Part shown: piece after piece, positions 15,124 to 23,326 of the stretch
Position numbering within the stretch: position 1 is the stretch's first letter
Layout: each line of letters begins with the position of its first letter
Translations under genes and position numbers: made by a program
The notes under the pieces: model-generated
What the model saw: only the letters and a program-made list of their open reading frames with translations
Databases searched by the model: none
Told to the model about the DNA's origin: nothing
Assembly (NCBI GenBank): GCA_024686335.1
Contig: JAILCI010000059.1
Span: 1-53,252 of the forward strand
From: Bacteroidales bacterium
Lineage (GTDB): Bacteria; Bacteroidota; Bacteroidia; Bacteroidales; WCHB1-69
Direction: 5' to 3'
DNA length: 53,252 bases

Positions 15124-15551
15124 AGGGAATTATATACATGATAGCACAACAAAGATGAATACAAAGTCAAAAAAATACATTTTAACCCATTATGATTTAC
15201 CGAGGCACCTGCCCATAGAGCACGCGGGCGGGTAGGCCGACATGCGGTGCGGACGCGGTGTGAATGGCCGGCCTCCAACAGCGGCGTGCAAAGGCGCTTG
15301 CGTTTACAAAAATGCATGCCTTCCGTGTATATTCCCTTTTGCTACTTGCTGCATTTTTGTTCCCGTTTGCCGCCGATGTCAGAGGGCGGACAGAGCGGGC
15401 GGGATTCATGTCGGCTTGATCTTTTGGCAACTTTTCTATCAAGAGAAAAGTTGTAGAATTATATTTATGGAAGTTGCCTGCCATAAAGCCCTTTTCTCCC
15501 TCAAAAGAAGTCTATTAGCAATATACTTGAGCCATCAGGCATATACTCCCT
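15124..15551 (+). mobile_element. MITE-like element, copy 2
   Basis: This ~428-bp element is bounded by inverted termini. The left end reads AGGGAATTATATACATGATA, and the right end GCCATCAGGCATATACTCCC plus T is its partly diverged inverse. Identical A-rich direct repeats, AAAAAAAG(A), flank it at 15116-15123 and 15552-15559, consistent with an 8-9-bp target-site duplication, though the low complexity weakens this. The GC-rich core (15205-15420) and the hairpin CAACTTTTCT/AGAAAAGTTG are shared with the other copies. It fills the gap between the divergent GDPD and TPR genes. Confidence 0.78.
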
Positions 15552-15611
15552 AAAAAAAGAAAAGAATAGTGCAACCTTTTGCCTTTCCTGCATCTTTAAG
15601 ATTAAATTATT

Positions 15612-15619
15612 TATTTTTG
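15612..15619 (+). promoter_or_regulatory. -7 promoter box of the TPR protein gene
   Basis: TATTTTTG lies 20 bp before the ATG at 15640 and about 60 bp beyond the right end of the MITE-like element. Confidence 0.6.
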
Positions 15620-15639
15620 CAGAAAGAAAAAAAACATCA

Positions 15640-16581
15640 ATGAAAAAGATCCTTCTCGCCCTTTGTATGTTGGGCAACATCGCTTTTGGCCAAACGGGCT
15701 CCGATATTCTATTATCCAATATCTACGACCGTTTCAACCAAGCCATACAGAACGAAGACACTCTCCAGATGACCAGCTTGATTCGACAGATTCAAGCCTC
15801 CAGTGACGAAAGTGCGGAACGCTATATAGCGGAGTTCAACTACTATTTCAACATGTCGCGCAAAGAGGTGATTGCCTTGACTTCCGAATTACCCAAAGGC
15901 AAGGAGCTCTCCGATGTGTTCACCCTACTGGACAGCACGGGACAGGAGACCGGCTACATGTATTCACATGTCGAATACGACCCACTACTTTCCGACTCTG
16001 CCATTGCAACCATCGACAAAGGGCTGGCGCTTTATCCCAACCGCCTGGACATGCGTTTTGGCAAAATACACGTCTTACAGATGTATGAACGGTGGAATGC
16101 CTATACAGAAGAGATCATGAGCACTCTCAATTACAGCGAAAAGCATCACGACAAGTGGGTCTACCCTAATGCACAAAGTCCTATCGACACCCTCATTGTC
16201 TTTGGCATTCTCGACTATGAAAGTAATCTGCTAAACCAATGTGAATTCACTCCTGAGAGTCATGCCAAGGACTCCGTCTTGCTCAACGATATGCGTACCA
16301 TCGCTATGAAAATGTTGCAACTCTACCCAAACAACGTCTACTACACCAATGTCGTCGCTATAACCTACAACGGCATGGGTGATTACGAGAATGGTGTAAT
16401 ATGGTTGAAGAAGGCTGAGGCTCTTGCTCCGACGGATATGACCGTACTCTCAAACCTTGCAGACTCCTACTACAACCTTGGCGACAGGGCCAACGAAAAG
16501 AAGTACATTAAGAAGATTATCAAATACGGCGATGCGCACATGAAGCAATACGCGAGAAGGATACTTAAAGAGGGAAGGTAG
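15640..16581 (+). CDS. Exported TPR-repeat protein
   Basis: This 313-aa protein has a signal peptide (MKKILLALCMLGNIAFG, likely cleaved after FGQ). The C-terminal third contains tetratricopeptide-like helices, best seen in VVAITYNGMGDYENGVIWLK and the following ALAPTDMTVLSNLADSYYNL. The central part (SHVEYDPLLSDSAIATIDKG ... YPNRLDMRFGKIHVLQ) also reads as helical repeat. TPR domains mediate protein contacts; the partner here is unknown. The likely location is the periplasm. A patch of palindromic 'AATCTGCG' repeats follows its stop. Confidence 0.75.
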   Translation: MKKILLALCMLGNIAFGQTGSDILLSNIYDRFNQAIQNEDTLQMTSLIRQIQASSDESAERYIAEFNYYFNMSRKEVIALTSELPKGKELSDVFTLLDSTGQETGYMYSHVEYDPLLSDSAIATIDKGLALYPNRLDMRFGKIHVLQMYERWNAYTEEIMSTLNYSEKHHDKWVYPNAQSPIDTLIVFGILDYESNLLNQCEFTPESHAKDSVLLNDMRTIAMKMLQLYPNNVYYTNVVAITYNGMGDYENGVIWLKKAEALAPTDMTVLSNLADSYYNLGDRANEKKYIKKIIKYGDAHMKQYARRILKEGR

Positions 16582-16595
16582 AAGTTAAATAATAC

Positions 16596-16700
16596 AATCT
16601 GCGAGGACGCAGATTGCTCCGAAAACGAGATATAATACAATCTGCGGGGACGCAGATTGCTCCGTTAAAGCGGATTGCTCCGAAAAAGCGGATTGCTCCG
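16596..16700 (+). repeat. Cluster of AATCTGCG palindromes and GATTGCTCCG repeats
   Basis: AATCTGCG-AGGA-CGCAGATT (16596-16615) and AATCTGCG-GGGA-CGCAGATT (16639-16658) are perfect palindromes. GATTGCTCCG follows each and recurs twice more at about 16673 and 16690, giving four copies in all. The spacing is irregular, so it is not a CRISPR array. It lies between the convergent TPR and hydE genes and could serve as their terminator. Confidence 0.8.
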
Positions 16701-17771
16701 TTAATGTGACTTGGTAAACGCTAACGAGTCGCCCCACGCGTCGTAAAGAATTTCATGCTGAATGGCGCGCATCCGTATGTCCAGGCAGGATGAGCACTCC
16801 TCTGGCTTATCGCCTACACAAGCTTTATCGGGATAGATGAGGTAGTCTTCGCGATGACTGTTAGGGGTCAGATTCGGCATGATGACGTTAGCGCCTGCCA
16901 TGATGGCTTTCTCTCGACCCATAGGATCCAAAGTCTGATCAGCCGTAGCCGCCACCATGTTGATTTCCGGCATCATCAGTCGCAGGACAGCAATCATCTT
17001 CAGCGTCATATTCATTCTATCCTGGGCGGACGGTATCTGATCGGCGTAGGCATAGAGCGGCGTCTCCTGATGCGGGATGAATGGGCCCATACCGACCATG
17101 GCGACATTCTTGCGACGGAAGAAGAGCAGGTCGTCGGCCAAATCCTCCACAGTCTGGAAGGGGAGTCCGATCATCACACCCGTGCCCGTTTGGTAACCCA
17201 ATTTCAGCAGCGTGTCAATACAGGAGAGGCGCTGTTGGAAGTCATGGCGCTCGTCGTGGGGATGGATGCGATAATAGAGTTCCTCATTTGAGGCCTCGAT
17301 GCGGAGCAGATAGCGGTGGGCTCCAGCCTCGAACCACTCGCGATAGACCTCCTCGCTCTGCTCACCCAGAGAGAGCGTGATGCCCAACTTGCCGTCACTG
17401 AGCTTTTTGATGGCACGGACGAGTTCGGTGATCTTGTCTGTGAAGGCCTTATCGCTCCGCTCGCCACTCTGGATGGCGATAGAACCATAGTGCAGGTCCA
17501 TGGCTTGCTGGGCACAGTCGAGCACCTCCTCATCGGTCAGCACATAGCGGTGAACCTTGTCGTTCAGACTGCGCACGCCACAGTAGAGACAATATTTCCG
17601 GCAGATATTGCTGTACTCTATCAGACCTCTCAAGTGGACTTTATTGTCCAGATATTTCAATTTTACCTCCAGGGCGCGGGCTAACAGCCGCTTCATGTCA
17701 TCGCCCTGCAGACTGAGCAGACGCACAAGGTCGTCTTTTTCCAAAAAATCCTTATGAAGCAATTCTTCCAT
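16701..17771 (-). CDS. hydE: [FeFe]-hydrogenase H-cluster radical SAM maturase HydE
   Basis: This is a 356-aa radical SAM enzyme. The CxxxCxxC cluster motif is Cys57, Cys61, Cys64 (SNICRKYCLYCGVR). The IEYSNICRKYCLYCG context and length fit HydE rather than BioB, which shares the fold. HydE helps build the dithiolate bridge/Fe(CO)2(CN)2 precursor of the [FeFe]-hydrogenase active site together with HydF and HydG. Neither of those genes nor a hydrogenase gene is in the window. Further matches are QSGERSD after the barrel start and GMGPFIPH near the middle. The gene follows the GreA/B gene by 12 nt and is probably co-transcribed with it. Alternative: another HydE-like radical SAM such as PylB/MqnC relatives, less likely. 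Confidence 0.86.
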   Translation of the reverse strand: MEELLHKDFLEKDDLVRLLSLQGDDMKRLLARALEVKLKYLDNKVHLRGLIEYSNICRKYCLYCGVRSLNDKVHRYVLTDEEVLDCAQQAMDLHYGSIAIQSGERSDKAFTDKITELVRAIKKLSDGKLGITLSLGEQSEEVYREWFEAGAHRYLLRIEASNEELYYRIHPHDERHDFQQRLSCIDTLLKLGYQTGTGVMIGLPFQTVEDLADDLLFFRRKNVAMVGMGPFIPHQETPLYAYADQIPSAQDRMNMTLKMIAVLRLMMPEINMVAATADQTLDPMGREKAIMAGANVIMPNLTPNSHREDYLIYPDKACVGDKPEECSSCLDIRMRAIQHEILYDAWGDSLAFTKSH

Positions 17772-17783
17772 GATGCTTATGCA

Positions 17784-18281
17784 TTAACGAATCGAGAGAA
17801 TCTCCATGCGCATCTCGCCTTGTGGAGTCTTGAAGACGACGATGTCGCCCACCTTCTTATTCATCAGCACCTTGCTGAGCGGGGAGATGAAGGAGATCTT
17901 ACCCTGCATGATGTTAGCCTCGTCCACACCCACGATGCGGTACTCGGCAGTCTGGCCATTATTCAGATTCTTGTATTGTATGATAGCGCCGAAGGCCACG
18001 TCTTGCTGACGCTCAGGGTCATAATCAAGAACTCGGGCGGTGCGGATACGCTCCTCCAGCTGCTGCAGTTTTGCGGTCAGGTAGTTGTTGTTGACGCGGG
18101 CATCGTTATTATCCACGCCTTCATACTGCTTGCGCTCTTGCAACAGCTCTTCACGCTCGTCTTTCAGTGCCTGCATCCCTGTGGAAGTCACGAAGTTCTC
18201 TACACCGGCGGGCAGGTAGGCGCGCGGGGTCAACATCGGAACCTCCTCCTGATCGCCTTCTTTTACAAATCCTCTGCTCAT
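17784..18281 (-). CDS. GreA/GreB family transcript cleavage factor
   Basis: This 165-aa protein has an N-terminal coiled-coil hairpin (MQALKDEREELLQERKQYEG ... YLTAKLQQLEERIRTA) and a C-terminal FKBP-like Gre domain (IISFSPLSK-like block: GKISFISPLSKVLMNKKVGD). Gre factors insert the coiled coil into the RNA-polymerase secondary channel and rescue backtracked complexes by stimulating RNA cleavage. About 30 N-terminal residues precede the coiled coil, somewhat longer than E. coli GreA. It heads an operon with hydE. Its -7 box at 18313-18320 abuts a MITE-like element. Confidence 0.88.
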   Translation of the reverse strand: MSRGFVKEGDQEEVPMLTPRAYLPAGVENFVTSTGMQALKDEREELLQERKQYEGVDNNDARVNNNYLTAKLQQLEERIRTARVLDYDPERQQDVAFGAIIQYKNLNNGQTAEYRIVGVDEANIMQGKISFISPLSKVLMNKKVGDIVVFKTPQGEMRMEILSIR

Positions 18282-18312
18282 ACGTTACGTTTTAGTTCGT
18301 TAAAAGGGGTGC

Positions 18313-18320
18313 AAAGATAC
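18313..18320 (-). promoter_or_regulatory. -7 promoter box of the Gre/hydE operon, next to a MITE end
   Basis: The minus strand reads TATCTTTG. The element's end at 18331 lies 10 bp upstream, the same distance as at the GDPD promoter. Confidence 0.65.
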
Positions 18321-18330
18321 GAAAAAATAG

Positions 18331-18761
18331 GAAACTATATACCTTATGACACATTGTATGCCCAAGTATGTTGCTAATAGATATTTTTTTTGAAGGAGAC
18401 AAGGGCTTCATGGCAGGCAATTCCCATAAATGCAATTCTTCAACTTTTCTCTTGATAGAAAAGTTGCCAAAAGATCAAGCCGACATGAATCCCGCCCGCT
18501 CTGTCCGCCCTCTGACAGCGGCGGCAAACGGGAACAAAAATGCAGCATGTAGCAAATGGGAAAAAGCACGGAAGGCATGCATTTTTGTAAACGCAAGCGC
18601 CTTTGCACGCCGCTGTTGGAGGCCGGCCATTCACACCGCGTCCGCACCGCATGTCGGCCTGCCCACCCGCGTGCTCTATGGGCAAGTGCCTCGGCAACTC
18701 ATATTAAGGTATTTTTTGACTTTGTTCTCATCGCTGATATGCCATCATGTATATAACTCCC
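18331..18761 (-). mobile_element. MITE-like element, copy 3 (inverted)
   Basis: This is an inverted ~430-bp copy of the element at 15124. The terminus at 18735-18761 (GCCATCATGTATATAACTCC) is well preserved. The opposite terminus at 18331 (GGAAACTATATACCTTATGA) has diverged. The GC-rich core (about 18475-18690) is nearly identical to copy 2. It lies between the Gre promoter and the stop of the C10 peptidase gene 18 bp away. Open frames within are not supported as genes. Confidence 0.78.
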
Positions 18762-18779
18762 GAAACATATTATCTCCTC

Positions 18780-21746
18780 CTAATGGCGCACCACCACCCG
18801 GGTGGCAAAGCGACGTGCCTCATCTTGAAGTCCCACCAGAAGATATGTTCCCTCAGCAAGCTGTTGCATCGGCAGACGCCACACCTCCCTATTGCCATTC
18901 CAGCTCTGGCACAGACGACCCTCTGCATCATAAAGCAGCAGACGGTCGCAAGTGACGCCGCTGACGAAGAGAACATCGGAGACGGGGTTAGGATAACAGA
19001 CGACCTCTTGCTCATACACCTCAACGCCATAGCCTTGCGTGTAGATCAGGACCGAGTCGGCACTTTCACACGGTGAACCGGACAACGAGCCCGTCACCGA
19101 ATACGTCGTCGGCACCGTGGGGCACACCACTATCTGGTTGGCAATCTCTCCCGTGCTCCACTGGTAGTAGTCGGCGCCAGACACAGATAGCGTGGCACTC
19201 TCCGGATAGTGAAGTGAGGTAGAAGAGGCCGTCAGCGTCAAATCGGGAACCGGATGCACGGTCAGATGCAAAGTGACCACACTGTCGCAGCCATGACTGT
19301 TGACAAAGGTCATGGAATAGTCGCCGGTGGCGTCATATACCAGTCCATTCCACACGTAAGAGTCGCAGGTCTCAGCGTTCTCCTCTGTCTGGGAGCTAGG
19401 AAGAAGTGAAAGACAGAGCACCGTAAGAGTATCATTAGCATAATAGTAATAACTGCCCTCAGTGGTAGCCACCTGGCCGTGGAAAAGATAAGAGTCGCCC
19501 TCACAGATCTGGGCAGTCACAGTGTCAACATGGGAGATTACCTGCACATTGATCACTGTGGTCACCTCCGCCATGGCATCATCGTCATAAACGGCTGCTA
19601 TGTGGTATGTATAGGAGCCGGATTCTGTTACGACATCATTGTAATAGGTGTTGGCCGTGGTGCCAAGAGTCAGACTGTCGCGAGCAATCTGATAATGGGA
19701 TAATGTTGGGGGTGTTGATTGGAATTGAGCTCGGAGGGAGAAGTTACGACCCACATTGTAGAAGCCCCATGAAGTTGCCCCAGACGAATAGTGGCGGCAG
19801 ACGATATCACCTTTCTCTGGCACGTATGTGGATGTGTTGCCCACCGGAATAGTATAGGTACCACCGGGGGCCTCAATATAGATGCCATACCAAATCTCCT
19901 CACCCAGCGTAATAGGCACGGGTGTCTGCAAGGCAACAGTATTCCAGGAATTGGCATTCAACTGGTTAAGGTTCAAGGGTTGCTCAACGACCAATGTGCC
20001 GGGATTCAAAGAGAAGTCCTCATAACTTCCACCCTTATATACAATCAACTTGCAAACAGTAACTGCAGAGCGCAAATAGAAGGTGATATGCGTCAGTCTT
20101 GCTGGATAAAAGGCAACCAGATCTGTATCGCAAAGACGATAAAGATTTGTTCGGGCATAATCACTGCTACTACCATAATTGCTGCTGTGTGTCTGCTCCC
20201 CATGTTGGTATGTCTGCATATTTATGGCGGGAGGATTCCAAGTCAAATTGACATTAGGGGTGGTATAAACAGCGTTGGGAGCTTGCGGGGCAGCATGCTC
20301 CACGGGAATAACCTCACCTGTCAGAAGAACAGTCGCCTCCAAAGTATCGTAGAACAGTTGGATAGATCCATACTGTGTCTGTAATGTAGAGGAAGAATTC
20401 TGATAGCGAACATAAAGACACTGGTTGCCGCTACTGAGGATGACTGTGTCTGCAAATGGAGATGTTCCATCGCTGATAGTGAAATTACCATTCACAATAG
20501 CGGTTACCTGGGAGGATCCATTCACACTAATAACGCGAAAACTTGTCGTATCGGCCGAGCCATTAACGCTATAAAGCACCTTCTCCTGGCCGCTAGTCTT
20601 TATCATAGGTCTTTCTACAAAGACATTAATAACAGCACCTTGTGATGTATTGAAATTATGATTGCCAGGAGTCAGATCTATGAGCAGAAAATAGCCATTA
20701 TTTGAACCACTCCAACCCCAGTTAAAATGAAAATAGTCTTGGTCATCATAGCCGTCGCAGACGAATGAGTGCCCGCCAGCATCGCTCTGACCACGGTACA
20801 TCATAGGTCTCAATTGGTTTAACTGTGCTTTGAGAGCATCTTTCCATGTTGTAGCAGTATACTGGCTTCGACGAATATAACTTGGGTTAGAAGTATAGCC
20901 AAAATAGGTGGTGAGAGCCGTAGCCGCACGACTCGTACTTGCGCTACTACCATCCTCACCATACGCCATATCCACAGAAACGCCACAATGATAAATCAGT
21001 TTTGCCACCTCCTGCACCTGCGCAGTAGGTGTGGAAGAATTCAACACTGCCGGCATCAAGGAATAGTCATAGGTGCCATTGCCAAAGTTGACATATAGAT
21101 TGCCATAATCGCATGTGTCAGTATGGCTGCCATTACCATGAGCAGGATATGACCAGTAACGGAGCACTTGTGCCATAGCAGTGGCCACGCAGCCGGCATA
21201 AGCATGGTCATCGGGTCCATCAGCATCGACGGGACATAGACTATTGTAATAAGCATTCTGATCCCAACGTGTGAACAATAGCGGAGGCACCACAGCCTCA
21301 TTGCGGGATGATGGTAATGACTGTTCCATAATCTGGCGCCACTGCGGATGCGCGGGATCAGCTGGTGAGGAGTGAAGATAATCAGCAATCTCCTCTGCAT
21401 AATCATCAAAAATATCCATCATGGCAGGCGACATCTGTTCCAATTCAAAAGAACATTCCGTAGAATAAGCAATAATAGGACAAATTCTACTGTCAGCAGC
21501 CACTACTACATATCCTCCATCCACATTATAGATGAAGAAAACAGGAATCGACCTACGTTGGGCGTCATCAGAGGCATAATGCGTGTAAACCTCCACAGGT
21601 TGTGTGGCGACTTCAGAATGCGACTTCCATTGGTAAAAACGAGAAGCAACTTGTCGAGCCGTAACACTATCTACTGGTGCGGCCCATAGACAATGATATG
21701 CTAACAATAACAATGAAAGCAACATGAAGAATCTATAATTTCGCAT
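18780..21746 (-). CDS. Secreted C10 family cysteine peptidase with T9SS type A sorting domain
   Basis: This 988-aa protein begins with a signal peptide (FFMLLSLLLLAYHCLWA). A streptopain-like inhibitory propeptide occupies about residues 25-150. The catalytic domain has Cys186 (YAGCVATAMAQVLRYW) and His326 (GGHSFVCDGY), with the HFNWGWSG motif after it. Beta-rich accessory regions follow. The C-terminal ~75 residues (VVCYPNPVSDVLFV ... LAEGTYLLVGLQ) form a type A T9SS sorting domain, which directs export across the outer membrane and surface attachment. It is related to SpeB and interpain/PrtT; the likely role is extracellular proteolysis for nutrition or host-protein degradation. The gene is divergent from the esterase gene. 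Confidence 0.93.
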   Translation of the reverse strand: MRNYRFFMLLSLLLLAYHCLWAAPVDSVTARQVASRFYQWKSHSEVATQPVEVYTHYASDDAQRRSIPVFFIYNVDGGYVVVAADSRICPIIAYSTECSFELEQMSPAMMDIFDDYAEEIADYLHSSPADPAHPQWRQIMEQSLPSSRNEAVVPPLLFTRWDQNAYYNSLCPVDADGPDDHAYAGCVATAMAQVLRYWSYPAHGNGSHTDTCDYGNLYVNFGNGTYDYSLMPAVLNSSTPTAQVQEVAKLIYHCGVSVDMAYGEDGSSASTSRAATALTTYFGYTSNPSYIRRSQYTATTWKDALKAQLNQLRPMMYRGQSDAGGHSFVCDGYDDQDYFHFNWGWSGSNNGYFLLIDLTPGNHNFNTSQGAVINVFVERPMIKTSGQEKVLYSVNGSADTTSFRVISVNGSSQVTAIVNGNFTISDGTSPFADTVILSSGNQCLYVRYQNSSSTLQTQYGSIQLFYDTLEATVLLTGEVIPVEHAAPQAPNAVYTTPNVNLTWNPPAINMQTYQHGEQTHSSNYGSSSDYARTNLYRLCDTDLVAFYPARLTHITFYLRSAVTVCKLIVYKGGSYEDFSLNPGTLVVEQPLNLNQLNANSWNTVALQTPVPITLGEEIWYGIYIEAPGGTYTIPVGNTSTYVPEKGDIVCRHYSSGATSWGFYNVGRNFSLRAQFQSTPPTLSHYQIARDSLTLGTTANTYYNDVVTESGSYTYHIAAVYDDDAMAEVTTVINVQVISHVDTVTAQICEGDSYLFHGQVATTEGSYYYYANDTLTVLCLSLLPSSQTEENAETCDSYVWNGLVYDATGDYSMTFVNSHGCDSVVTLHLTVHPVPDLTLTASSTSLHYPESATLSVSGADYYQWSTGEIANQIVVCPTVPTTYSVTGSLSGSPCESADSVLIYTQGYGVEVYEQEVVCYPNPVSDVLFVSGVTCDRLLLYDAEGRLCQSWNGNREVWRLPMQQLAEGTYLLVGLQDEARRFATRVVVRH

Positions 21747-21765
21747 ACCTTTCTTTTAAAGGGTG

Positions 21766-21773
21766 CAAAGATA
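21766..21773 (-). promoter_or_regulatory. -7 promoter box of the C10 peptidase gene
   Basis: The minus strand reads TATCTTTG, 19 bp before the start at 21746. Confidence 0.65.
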
Positions 21774-21882
21774 AATAAAGACTTTGAAATGCAAAATAAT
21801 AAACTAGGCGAATTCAACCCTTTTGGTAGATTTCATAATAAAAAAAGTGAAGATGCAAAGACTCCACGAGAGAAAAAGAGAG

Positions 21883-21890
21883 TATTTTTG
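21883..21890 (+). promoter_or_regulatory. -7 promoter box of the esterase gene
   Basis: TATTTTTG lies 17 bp before the ATG at 21908. Confidence 0.6.
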
Positions 21891-21907
21891 CCGCTCAAAA
21901 AAAGAAA

Positions 21908-23053
21908 ATGCTGAAAATGCAAAAAAGAACAATTAAACTATTGATATTCTTCCTGTTATGTTTTCCCTTGTGGATTTCTGCACAAGATGAAATCAAGAGT
22001 TATCCCGTCATTAATGAGGACGGTTCTGTGGCATTTTCATATCAAGATTCCACTGCAAAAAAGGTTAAGATACTATGCGACTGTCGTTTACATCGAGATA
22101 CCAAGACAATCCGACGAGAGAACTACCATCAAGCCAAAATGGAGAAAGGTGAAGATGGTTTGTGGAGATATATGACCCCACCCCTTACGCCAGAAGTCTA
22201 TACCTACCAATTTAAGATTGAAGGCCATCGCTTCCCAGACCCGAAAAATCCAGAGCCTGTGCGAGTCCACAAAGAGCAGCGCAGTACTTTCGTAGTCAGT
22301 GGAACTTCCCAAAGCGACCTATATATCAGCGGAACATTAGCCGGAAAGTTGGACACCTTGACATTTCACAGACATTCTAAGAAAAAGGACCGACAGATAT
22401 TAGTCTACACACCTCCGCAATATACCGACTCACAGAAGAGTTTCCCCGTTCTTTATTTACTACATGGCATCAGCGGAGACGCTTTTAACTGGATGGAACG
22501 TGGACGGGCTGTTCAGACACTGGACCATCTCATCGTAATGAGGAAGGCAGTCCCAATGATTCTGGTTATGCCCGATGCCAACCCGGAGTGTCTCATCTCC
22601 GAAAAAGAGGATATCAGCCTATTCAAGAACCTTCTGTTGTACCCATCTTGGAGCAAAAGAGAGTTTGAGCAATGTTTCCCTGAACTGGAGAATTATCTAA
22701 GCAAGCAATACCGCTTCTCTACACATCCTGGCAGTCGGGCAGTGGCCGGCCTTTCCGCAGGTGCCAAACAGGCTGCCAATATCGCCAATATGCTCGACAA
22801 CACCTTCTCTTCTGTCGGACTTTTTTCGCCAGTTGTCAGCAACAAACAGATACCCAACAGCACATCTTGGGACATCTGGATAAGCAGCGGAACCGGTGAC
22901 CTCTTCCGACCTCAAATCAACCAATATTGTAAAAAACTGAAAAACAAGCATATACCTTATAACTTTTACAACACTAAAGGTGGACACACTTGGCGCAACT
23001 GGAGAGTATATTTCTCCGAATATGTCCAAACACTATTCTGGAATCACTATTAA
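21908..23053 (+). CDS. Exported alpha/beta-hydrolase esterase (enterochelin/feruloyl esterase-like)
   Basis: This 381-aa protein has a signal peptide (IKLLIFFLLCFPLWISA). An N-terminal E-set/CBM48-like beta domain spans about residues 30-135 (VAFSYQDSTAKKVKI ... YTYQFKIEGHRFPDPKNP). An esterase D-like alpha/beta-hydrolase domain follows. The oxyanion region is LYLLHGISGD, the nucleophile is Ser283 in GLSAG, and the final His is His360 in GGHTWRNW. Proteins with this layout include enterochelin esterases and plant-polysaccharide (acetyl/feruloyl) esterases of gut Bacteroidota; I cannot choose between them. ATG at 21917 is an alternative start. The predicted location is the periplasm. Confidence 0.87.
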   Translation: MLKMQKRTIKLLIFFLLCFPLWISAQDEIKSYPVINEDGSVAFSYQDSTAKKVKILCDCRLHRDTKTIRRENYHQAKMEKGEDGLWRYMTPPLTPEVYTYQFKIEGHRFPDPKNPEPVRVHKEQRSTFVVSGTSQSDLYISGTLAGKLDTLTFHRHSKKKDRQILVYTPPQYTDSQKSFPVLYLLHGISGDAFNWMERGRAVQTLDHLIVMRKAVPMILVMPDANPECLISEKEDISLFKNLLLYPSWSKREFEQCFPELENYLSKQYRFSTHPGSRAVAGLSAGAKQAANIANMLDNTFSSVGLFSPVVSNKQIPNSTSWDIWISSGTGDLFRPQINQYCKKLKNKHIPYNFYNTKGGHTWRNWRVYFSEYVQTLFWNHY

Positions 23054-23096
23054 TTATCATTCATAAAAAAGAAAATCACAACTACTCTCCACTATT

Positions 23097-23120
23097 AGAC
23101 GTTCCATGGAACGTCTCTAC
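23097..23120 (+). repeat. AGACGTTCC-type intergenic palindrome (perfect copy)
   Basis: AGACGTTCCATGGAACGTCT is a perfect 20-bp palindrome. It is followed by CTACAAAGTGACTCCGCACT, the same tail found at 7417, and then by AACTG/AACTAT-like short repeats up to about 23165. Confidence 0.85.
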
Positions 23121-23273
23121 AAAGTGACTCCGCACTATAACTGACAACTGATAACTATTATCTCTTAACTGTTATCTCCTCTTATATCATTTAGCTTCAA
23201 ACAGATATCGTTAATGTTTGGATTGTTGATAAATAATCCGATGGGTATGTAATATTTTTTCATCAAAAAAATA

Positions 23274-23281
23274 TAACTTTG
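23274..23281 (+). promoter_or_regulatory. -7 promoter box of the dnaE operon
   Basis: TAACTTTG lies 45 bp before the ATG at 23327. Confidence 0.55.
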
Positions 23282-23326
23282 TAGCTGGTAAAAAATAACC
23301 CTAAAAACGAATTTAACTATATCATT

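Noticed and set aside
16596-16700. Possible CRISPR array
   Set aside because: Repeats are palindromic, unevenly spaced and degrade along the array. There are no spacers of constant length and no cas genes.
16701-17771. Biotin synthase (BioB) as the identity of the radical SAM protein
   Set aside because: The sequence around the CxxxCxxC motif and the downstream GMGPFIPH segment fit HydE better, and no biotin genes lie nearby.
18368-18955. Open frames within the MITE-like copies (151-456, 15197-15553, 18368-18955)
   Set aside because: The copies are conserved at the DNA level on both strands, several frames are open at once, and the frames run out of the element into unrelated DNA. This is a repeat, not a gene.
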